Of a DNA stretch of 64,000 bases, positions 55,304-64,000 are shown one piece after another. How positions within the stretch are numbered: the first letter of the stretch is position 1; the number at the start of each line of letters is the position of its first letter. Below the pieces are notes generated by a model. The model did not search any database and had not been told where the DNA came from. It saw nothing but the letters and a program-made list of their open reading frames with translations. Source of the stretch: Bicyclus anynana (lineage: Eukaryota > Arthropoda > Insecta > Lepidoptera > Nymphalidae); the NCBI RefSeq assembly GCF_947172395.1, contig NC_069083.1, forward strand, positions 12,308,501-12,372,500, in the 5' to 3' direction. A program made the position numbers and the translations under genes.

Positions 55304-58300
55304 TTTTCGCGTTAGATACCCTACTAACAAAATATACAATTGCTCTTAAGAGATTGATTCACAATTTTCACGTAAAATTTACGAGTTAAGTATTTGAAAA
55401 TTCCTTTCAATTCGTTTACACAAGATAATTAACAGACATTTTTCAAATTTTGAAACTGGACGTCAAATTTTGAAATTTCTGTTTTGACAGCAGGAAATGT
55501 CTCTATTAGCATAGACAAGATTTGTTTTTTTCTCACTCAGGCTCTAGTAGATTTAATTAATTCATCTGAGACTAATGCGTCTTAGTGCGACCTCATTTAT
55601 TTTCTACTCTTTTGTATCGCACTTAGGCTTACAAATGGACGTATCGCACCCAAATTCACCAACAAAATTGCCTGTAATTTTTTGAGGGGATGAGGTAAAC
55701 TCACACAATGAAAATATTTACATCAATAAATATACTATCTTGCTCCTGAGTAAATATGTTCCTTGCTATTCTGTGTGCACTACATACAATTATGTGCGCG
55801 CAAGTTAAGCTGCACGCGACTAGCGGCGCAATGAAGAATGTTAACTATTTTTAAATGTTAGCTTTCTCCCTTTCTGTATTCTCTGTTGAAAATATAGAAT
55901 TTTAAAGTTAGTGCGCGGCGATCAGCCTGTATTTAGTGCCGTAACGTCATCGTACGACATTTGCTCTGCCGGTTCAGACAATTTTGTACTTCTGCCTTAC
56001 CTACTGACGAATGAATGGTTAGAATTGAAAATTTTTTTTGATTTGAAAAGCTCGTTAATCGAGGAAGGCTATAAGCTTCGAGTCAATCCTCACGCTACGA
56101 TCGATCAAAATGTGGCGAAAACGGGAAAAAAATGTTCGGTCGTCGGCTAGTCTTCTTAATATATAAATGCGAAAGATGATTCTCACGAAATTTCGAAAAC
56201 CGCTTGACGTACAAAGATGAAATTTAGCAGGGAGGTAGTTTATAGTTAGTAAGTATCCGCTAAGAACGGATTTTGAAGAAGGCGGGATTAAAGAAGTCTA
56301 GAGGCTCTTACAAGTTTGTATGAAAATGAAGGAATAAAAAAATGAAGGACTTTCAATTACATACATAAACTATAAGTTGTTGACCGTTTTTTTATGCCAT
56401 TTAACTACACAAACCGGCATTTTGAGGAAGCTGTTTACACGACGAAAACGGTTACAACAATGAAACATCGATTATAAAGCAACAGTTTTTATAAACGTTG
56501 ATTCTTGATGTTTGGCAGAATCGCACGGTCGCACTACACGAGAATGAGAACTGTCGGTCTTCTTTAAATCTCGATATCAGCGCCATCTATCACTACTATC
56601 TTTTCTTTAGTTTTAAAACTAGCAGAAGTAAAGAACAGTGCGATACATTTTCATAGCTGGAACACCTTTATTTCTAAACTCATAATCATTTTGAACGCCA
56701 TCAATACGTTCCACGTAATCATGTAAGATACAGATTCGCTTAAAGATGATCTTCGATACGGATTAAGTAAAAACTTTGTCAACCATTTATAAATCCACTG
56801 CTAAACTAGAATGCTTGACTGCGATCTCACCTATATTGTTTTTGATTTTTAATTGATGATGCAGATGGTCTAAATAACTACTAAACTAGAGACGTATGGT
56901 TTACTATAGATACACGTCTACAACGTATCAAATGGAACACCTAATCACTGGGCGGATTTTTTTTTTTTTTTTTTATCCGATCTAATTTTGATTTAACCTG
57001 GTTTGTAAAGGACTTTGGGTTAATAGGTAGGTAATAAAATAAAAGATTGCTTACATAAAAAACCTACTTTTATTTATGTATAGGCACATGCAATGTACTT
57101 GTTATTTTTTTATTTGCCGCAGAATACTGCAAAACAAAACGTGCAAAATATGATACTTATGATTGTACTTATTTATAAAATACCTATCTTAAAATCGTAT
57201 TGGTAACGACACAGTTAATATAACTACGTCATTACACTTATTTCTTAACTTAACTCATCACTACTTGAAGCACGCATATCAATTGCACATCGGCGTTATC
57301 AAAAGTACATAATTTCAAAGTCTTGATATCCCAATAATATGAAAATATTTTATGTCAGATAATATTTTTGAAATTATCCATTTAAACAATATCATCAAAT
57401 CAAATATAAATATAAATATATAATTCATATCAATATTAACGACACTTCATTATACATAGTTCTATTTCACTATTAACTATTGAGGTCACACCTTAAAAGT
57501 TACTGGTAGGTCAGTCATTAAAATTACTTATATACCTTAGATATCGGCGTAGGTATGATGTTCACTGGATATTTATTACGAGTGAAGCGTTCAGCTCTAC
57601 TCTAAGGCACTATTGAAGGCCGCAAAAAGTGGTAAGTCCAAATAAACAAGTATGTGGCAGGATTTTATAGAAAATTATGTAAACAATTGCATACATGATA
57701 CATGGGGCATTATTATTTATATATAGGTAAGTATATAATATGATATAGATAGATATCTTTCATAGCTTTCATAAAGCACTCGTTTGCGTACTTTGCACCT
57801 TATATTTTGAGGACATATTTAAAACAAAACAATATAAACATTTCATTTCATAAATAAAATTTAAATATATCAAAGAATTCAATTCGATCTTATTTGTAGC
57901 ACGTATTATATCTTTATTCGAAGGACCATAAATATATGTATATAAAAAACGCAAGATTAACAAATATCTACAATTTGCCTATAATAGAAAGTTTAGCTCG
58001 TAATAATATTCAAACAAAGTTACTCTGTACTTTAAATATAAATATCTAAAATCTATACAAAGCAGAAAACAATTATATATTTTAATACTTTACATCTATT
58101 AATTATAAAATAACAGTTTATACTGACTATTATTAGCTGCACTATTGTGATTGGCTAAAGTAGGTAGGTATATAATTATATGGGTGAATAATAAACAGAT
58201 ATTTAAAGTTTGGTCAAAACAGCGGACAGTCTAGTCTATTAAAATCGGTCCATAAATGACGGAATTATCGCTGGACATACATAAAAAAAAACAAACAGTA

Positions 58301-58666
58301 TACAGCCGAACGTAGAACCTCCTCCTTTTTGGAAGTCGGTTAAAAATATTGAAACACGTCGCAAAGAACGACCCGCCTAACACGACGGCTCTGTTGTCCT
58401 AAATAACTATAGCATCACAGTCACGTTTGCTGTTTGAAGAAACCTTAAAGCTTTGGTCATAATTATAGCGGATGGGATGGGACGGCGAAGCGGCGATGCT
58501 GATACACGCCATTGCCTTAGCATCGACAAGTTTGTATTATAAATTTTGCATGCGCCAATAGTATTAGATCTGCTCGCTTTACGCCAGATTCGCGTCGCCA
58601 TCCCTCCCAATTCGCTATTTGATCAAACCTATAATAAATTTCCCATGAGATAATTATTATCCCTTC

Positions 58667-58784
58667 AGTAGCGCTATTATGTAACGAACAACGAAACGTA
58701 ACAACGAAATGTAACAACGAAAGTGTTTATAACACTTGCGAGTTGGTAGTTATACAAAATATCGTTGCAGAATAGCACTACACG
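58667..58784. mobile_element. MITE copy related to 9727-9892
   Basis: Left end 'gtagcgctattatgtaacga', right end read on the other strand 'gtagtgctattctgcaacga'. The interior holds a short 17-bp repeat of the type 'cgaaacgtaacaacgaa'. Confidence 0.65.
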
Positions 58785-59277
58785 TGATAAATGTTGATTC
58801 ATATATTTTGTAACAATTCACCAAACTTAAACGTGGTTGACGTTACATATCTAGTCTTGTATGGTGCAGTGTTACAAATTGTGTGGACGCATCTTAAGGA
58901 AGCTTCTTTGTCCTACCACTCATGAAGTTATGCCTTAGGCGGCTATAACCCATGTTGTCATGCATGCTAACGGCAGGCGTTCACCAATTCACATCGTACG
59001 AATCGTACGGATCGCATCGAATGGATTTTATCCACCGTGAATTTAAAAATACGTTTGTTCCAATGCGTCCGATATGTGATGCGGATCAGTGGAAGCCTAC
59101 CATTATTGCATAGTACCTAATAATATAGACAGACTGGACATCATTATTTATTTTAGACTTAGGTACATACATCATACTTTTTTATCGCATATAAAATTTG
59201 TAAATAAATAAATGAGAGATTAAGACTGGATAACAATTTTTATTTCAGCCCTACGAGTAGGTATTAATTAAATTATT

Positions 59278-59328
59278 AAATATGATATTCGAGTACTAAT
59301 TACCTGTTAGTACTCGAATATTATATTT
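59278..59328. repeat. 22-bp hairpin with one mismatch
   Basis: Arms 59278-59299 and 59307-59328 pair with a single mismatch around a 7-base loop. Core: attcgagtactaa / ttagtactcgaat. It could be an element end, or a structure arising from a local inversion duplication. Confidence 0.7.
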
Positions 59329-59399
59329 AATATCTGATATCAAGTTGTCTGCGTTCTCACAATATGATAGTCTATATCGACCTTAACACCTATTCAAGA

Positions 59400-59645
59400 C
59401 TAGCGGACGCCCGCGACTTCGTCCGCGTGAAAGTCGTTGTAAACTTTCAAATACCCCTATCCCACCCTACCCTAACCTACCTCTACCCTACCCCTACCCT
59501 ACCCTATCCCAACCCTACCCCTACCCTACCACTACCCTACCCCTACCCTACCCTACCCCTGCCCTAGCCCTACCCTACACTACCCCTACCCTACCCCTAC
59601 CCCTACCCTACCCTACCCCTACCCTACCCTACCCCTACCCTACTC
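59400..59645 (+). repeat. Repeat block plus CCCTA/CCCCTA minisatellite
   Basis: The block 'ctagcggacgcccgcgact' at 59400 is followed by about 190 bp of mixed ccctac/cccctac units. The same pair of parts occurs at 39474-39604 in reverse, so the C/T-rich array travels with the block. Confidence 0.8.
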
Positions 59646-60922
59646 ATTAAGGCTGCACTTCTTTATTTATTCCTTCCACCGCGAGTAGCGTCGAGCGCAG
59701 CAACCGTTACATAAAAATAATCCATATAGCACGAATTAGTATTCACGCGCGATGGCTCAGCGTATTTCTTGTATAACTTTGGTGTTTCTTTACCGATTTT
59801 TATGATTCTTTTTTTATTGTATAGGTGATAATGTTAACTTTCTTATAAGGGATGAGTGATATAAAAGTGTTATAAACATAAGAGTAGACAAATATAATTA
59901 GAAAGCTCCGAACTGCTAAGCTATCGGGAGTTACACGTGTTATTGTGAGTCAACCATAAAAGATAGACATATATATGCTGTTGTGTTTTTATAGACAATT
60001 TTAAGGAGAACATTTTCGTTATACATGATTTCTATGTAGCTTTAACCATTAAGGCTGTACACGCGAAGGAAGCTTAAAAAATTGAGTAACTTCTCCCGTT
60101 TTCTCAACATTTCTCTTCACTGCTCTGCTCCTATTGATCGTAGCGTAATGAAAAGTATACTATAACCTGCCCAGGAGTATGTAGAATAATTGTACCAAGT
60201 TTCGTTAAAATCCGTCCAGTAGTTTTTGTTTCTATAAGGAACATACAGACAGACAGACAGACAAAAATTTTACTGATTGCATTTTTGGCATCAGTATCGA
60301 TCACTAATCACCCCCTGATAGTTATTTTGGAAATATATTTCATGTACAGAATTGACCTCTCTACAGATTTATTATAAGTATAGATGGAAGCCCATTTCCA
60401 ACTGCAACATTCGACAGACGCTTTTTATTGCAGTCTTACCTAAGGAACAGTAGATATATCATATACTTATTAAAATTAAGTGGAACTGTACATATTCGTG
60501 TAGAATCTTGAATCTATTTCATTACAATGCCAAGTGGTCGCAGCTAGTCAGTAGGTAGCTAAAATTACATATTTTAAAATCATGATTTCCACGATTTGAA
60601 AGAAAAGAACAAAGACAAAGAAGTGGACCAGCTGTGACTGATTAGCAAAGAGTAATAGAAAAACTTAGCAAACCACTCAATAGATTGTTAGCTTATACTC
60701 CGCGCCACGAAACAAGTCCCGTAAACGCGGCGCTAATGTCTTAATGCCGCTCTTTGTCATTTGGTAATGGCGGTCTTATTGTTATTTGTGTAAAGCCATA
60801 GAATACATACGTAGTAGTTAGGTCCTACCAGATAAAAATGCGGGTGTGGGTGGGATACGGGTCTCGAGGCTATGCCTCCTTGCCCGGGTAAGGCGCGGGG
60901 AATCTTGGTTCCCGGTCATGTT

Positions 60923-60956
60923 CTCAGCCCCTTTCGGGGCTGAGGCCTTTTGGCCT
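60923..60956. repeat. Two overlapping strong hairpins
   Basis: CTCAGCCCC-TTTC-GGGGCTGAG (60923-60944) forms a perfect 9-bp stem. It overlaps AGGCC-TTTT-GGCCT (60943-60956). Both lie in a GC-rich segment (60845-60960) that looks like part of a transposable element, not a terminator in this eukaryotic setting. Confidence 0.7.
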
Positions 60957-61224
60957 AAGGGTAGTAGTGGATGTCAATCAATGTGCTATAATTTCTCGCT
61001 ATCCTGCGCTGGGGCATGTGCAAGTAAGGCGTCAGGCGCTGTCAATATTAGTTCAGGTTTTAGTCGCGGGACTTCTTTCGTGGCGCGGAGTCTATCTTTT
61101 TGATGACATATTAACTCGAAAACTTCTACAATTTTGTGGGGTTAAAACAGGGTACAACTTGAGAGTTCTTTCATAATTCCTGGCACAATTTCTCATGGTC
61201 GCGTTAGTTGTAACGCCGGGAGTG

Positions 61225-62323
61225 TTAGTTGATGCCATAGTCGCGCAACTCGCGGTTGCCGAGCGGCAGCGTCGGCCGGTAGTTGTGCAACACTTCCATC
61301 GCTTCTACTCCACAGGACGCCTCGCCGCAACGCAGCTTTCGCATTAACGCCAACTGCAATACAAGTAGAATGTTTCATTTCATACATCCTTCAGCCTTCT
61401 GCCTTCAGCAGGCTCATTTCACTAACATTGACATATGTAAGTTAACATATTAAACGAAATTGTGATTCTATGTAACGAATGTCATCCGGAGACTACTGAT
61501 AACCCTTCGTGGATATAATACAGTAGGTGGATGACATTTCACAGTTGATTTGACTTTATTTTAATAGGTTGTAATTTGTAAATAAAGACCAAATTGGTGA
61601 ACAGGCCAGCTGATGTTGATGATGTACCCCATGTACTTAATTAGTACCATCAATGAAAGTGATGATGATATTTATAGACGTAGATTGATCTGCTTTAGGT
61701 ACTAGAATATCATTATTTTTAGGTGTCGCGATAAAGACACAACAAGACAATGTAAAACAGACTGAAATTGGCTAAAAATTTCAAATATTTACCAAGTACT
61801 TACTATAAGAACGTAAGATAGATTCTAAATTAAAGTGCGATGTAGGTAGGTATAACGAACAAAGAGACGTCGCCATGTTTTCTGTGACGTCTGTTGTCTG
61901 TGTGGTCGTATAGTCATTGCCATGCCCATGATGATATTAAAGAAATATTATATTCCTCTTTACATCATTATTGCACGATTCATTCTTCAGTCTTTTGGCA
62001 CTTATCATTTAATCGATTCAAACCAACCCAACCATTTACTGAATCTTTATCTATAGGATATTGCTGTTGAAACGCCTATCAAACCATAATATTTTCCTTA
62101 CCTGTTCTGCAGAAACTTGAATAGGCTCCTTGAAGAGTATCCAAGTGACGGACTCAGTGCAAGGCGGCGTGGTGAGGGAGCCGGGGTAGGTCCAATACGC
62201 GGTCTGCTTTGGCAGCAAGTTGGCGGGGTTCAGGGGCTCAGAGAACGTCACCTTGTCCCCTCGATGCTGGATGTATGGCAGTAGCTTCACTACCTTTTCA
62301 AGTTCTGCGTGTCTGGAGCCAAC
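61225..62323 (-). CDS. Alpha-carbonic anhydrase, last two coding exons (partial)
   Basis: The enzyme converts CO2 and water to bicarbonate and a proton, using a zinc ion held by three histidines. Exons 62323-62102 (74 codons) and 61353-61225 (42 codons and TAA) join in phase 0. Seen: KLLPYIQHRGDKVTFSEPLN, YWTYPGSLTTPPCTESVTW and FKEPIQVSAEQ, then EVLHNYRPTLPLGNREL. The SLTTPP motif holds the threonine equivalent to human CA II Thr199, so a catalytic rather than CA-related protein is possible. The zinc-binding histidines are encoded further upstream, outside the window, so activity cannot be judged. The C-terminus ends DYGIN with no obvious GPI-anchor or membrane tail, which suggests a cytosolic or secreted type. 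Confidence 0.93.
61406..61614. mobile_element. MITE copy of the 20817-21019 family in carbonic anhydrase intron
   Basis: Both ends are intact (cagcaggctcatttcact at the left, gtgaacaggccagctg at the right). It lies between the last two carbonic anhydrase exons, about 50 bp from the acceptor of the last exon. Confidence 0.75.
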
Positions 62324-64000
62324 CTAAAAATGAAACAATAGGGTTAATCAAATATTTACGTTAAGTTTGTGTAAGTATACCAGATTCCAGCATGGACCTA
62401 TTAAGACTAACTGGACTGCGTACTCCCGACCTAATAACGAGCCAAGGAAGGGTATTAGGATGTCGGTGTCTTTCTAAGGGTGACAATAGAACAAGATATT
62501 AATGAAAACGATTGGAATGTGATTACTAGTGTGTGCGAGCCCTGGGTCGGAGTACTGAGCTTTTCTTTAATCTAATAAAGAAAATTCTCAGCCTAATAAA
62601 GAAAAGTCTCAGAAATGGGAAGGTATTATTTCCCCGTGTCCCGGAGAACACGTTAAGCCGCCGATTGCGGTGATTATCATTAATATCTGATAATAATTAT
62701 TGTTACAGACCCAAAGATTACCACCCTAAGCTCTCGAACATTTTTTTAGTGGCAGTGGCATTTACTAGGTACGTACAAAATGGTAAATGGGTAGGCTATG
62801 ACAAGGCATGTCGTAATCAGCAGACACGCGTAGGTAACGCTCTTGCACCTAGGAGGAAATAAACCAAGTAGGTATATAAATTTATTTATACTTCTCAGCT
62901 AAATGTCTCGCTTATTTTCCTCACAAATTACAGCACTAAGGAGTATACACCAATTTGTTATGCGACTCCATAAAAATAAATTGAGAACAAAGAAAGCATG
63001 AATAAACATTATTTGACACTTAACATCTAAAACGCTTTCGTCGTCACGAATGATAAACTGTACATTGTGTTGTGTTTGTTAGCATTGAAAAGAGCATTTT
63101 GTTATCGCGAATTTGCTTTAAGTAACTTGCTTTACTCGCAAGTAGTCATCGTAAACAGATTAAAACGTAGGTTATATATTCGCCTTCACCGCAGCCTTGC
63201 TACACTGCACGTGGTATATTCGTATATTGATCTCACTGTAAATGTTTATGTACTTATCTACATTATGTATGTGTGGGAGAAGTTAATACTAAAAGGATTG
63301 CATTGTGAGGCTTCTCTGATGTAACTAAACAACGTTTGTTTACCTACTACAAAGAGACGTTTATCTCTTTGTTTTTAAACAAGGAACAATTGCTGCACTC
63401 TTCAAGTTGTTGTATATTCTTAGTTACCGTTTTATCTGACCCACAAAGGATAACTACTTATTGTGGGAATCTAACAGCTTTTCCAATATCATTTTCCGAA
63501 AACCTAGGTACTTTGATACCTTAGGTAATAACAGCTTGCAACGTTGTTCATACGCCATTATCATCAACAAGAAAGGCAAACTTGGCCGCAGTGTTCTCTT
63601 TTTGAACGTAGGTAAGTACCGAAAAACTAAATTGTCATCGTTCTTACAGAAATATAAAATAGCTTTAGCACTGAACTTTCTTTTACTCTGACTGAACGGT
63701 CAGGTAAGTACCTAGACATGTGCCATTGACAAAATACTGAATACCTACATATTACGAGTACGTAAGTTTCAAATCAAAACCAGAGTAAAATTGGCAGAAC
63801 TGACAAAGCGTTGCCAAATCATACGAGTAAGCTCAGTCAATGAAACTTTGGTAGGTAAGTATTTTGATGATTAACGAGATCTTAGCACTGCAGGACATAG
63901 ACCACTTCTGGTTTTAGGTACTTACAAACACGACGATTCTGAACCGAAAGGTTGCGACTCGATAGTAAACAACAAGTCAGTAAATAAAAAGGTTACCTAA
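62324..64000. other. Carbonic anhydrase intron, no further exon seen
   Basis: I looked for the exon with the zinc-ligand histidines on the minus strand and found none. A LINE 3'-end fragment ('cacgttaagccg' family, about 62520-62745) is present. The rest is AT-rich and unassigned. Confidence 0.5.

Larger units (their letters stand above)
55304..61224. other. Gene-free region between KNTC1 and carbonic anhydrase
   Basis: Repeats seen: the 1395-1860 family (55640-55745 and 56385-56530), a 'gtccgctaagaacgg' copy (56155-56330), a MITE copy (58667-58784), a long hairpin (59278-59328), a CCCTA array (59455-59645), LINE-like remnants (about 59990-60360) and a pair of hairpins (60923-60956). The open frame at 55911-56150 overlaps the repeats and resembles nothing known. 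The first 200 bp should hold the KNTC1 promoter. Confidence 0.5.

Noticed and set aside
60846..61176. Plus-strand frames in the GC-rich fragment
   Set aside because: Overlapping frames in two phases with no homology; the fragment looks like noncoding transposon DNA.

Overview
The window is nuclear DNA of a moth or butterfly (Lepidoptera). Genes are spliced and AT-rich introns separate short, sometimes very GC-rich exons. The intervening DNA is packed with repeat types familiar from lepidopteran genomes: RTE-like LINE tails, tRNA-derived SINEs, short inverted-repeat elements (MITEs), and the block 'gcggacgcccgcgacttcg'. No bacterial-type operon, CRISPR array, virus or integrated phage is visible. 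The species cannot be named from the sequence alone.

Layout. (1) 1-4633: no gene; MITEs, a 40-odd bp minisatellite and the probable 3' flank of DOT1L. (2) 4634-43952, minus strand: the complete coding region of the histone H3K79 methyltransferase DOT1L (Drosophila grappa), which I assembled as 17 coding exons with consistent phases (3669 nt, 1222 aa). Its introns make up most of the window; intron 3 alone is 15.5 kb. They hold LINE, SINE, MITE and satellite debris plus a few GC-rich islands of unknown role. (3) 46703-48879, plus strand: ANKRD49, three coding exons, 235 aa. (4) 49402-55303, minus strand: KNTC1/Rod, the large subunit of the RZZ kinetochore complex, two coding exons, 1864 aa, one exon being 4.7 kb. 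It converges with ANKRD49. (5) 55304-61224: no gene; repeats. (6) 61225-62323, minus strand: the last two coding exons of an alpha-carbonic anhydrase whose start and zinc-binding part lie beyond position 64000.

The genes do not form a pathway. DOT1L modifies chromatin, ANKRD49 is a small ankyrin-repeat protein, KNTC1 acts at the mitotic checkpoint, and carbonic anhydrase hydrates CO2. DOT1L and ANKRD49 are divergent with about 2.75 kb between start codons; ANKRD49 and KNTC1 are tail to tail with 522 bp between stop codons. Splice sites were placed by eye from GT/AG signals, reading phase and family similarity, so exon edges are predictions. I found no convincing new biological system. The most noteworthy items are the 41-nt DOT1L exon and its arginine-rich hexapeptide repeat, the nearly intronless and rather short KNTC1, several well-defined MITE families, a SINE whose tRNA-like head is inverted, mirror-image C/T-rich minisatellites beside the same repeat block, and unexplained GC-rich islands inside DOT1L introns.
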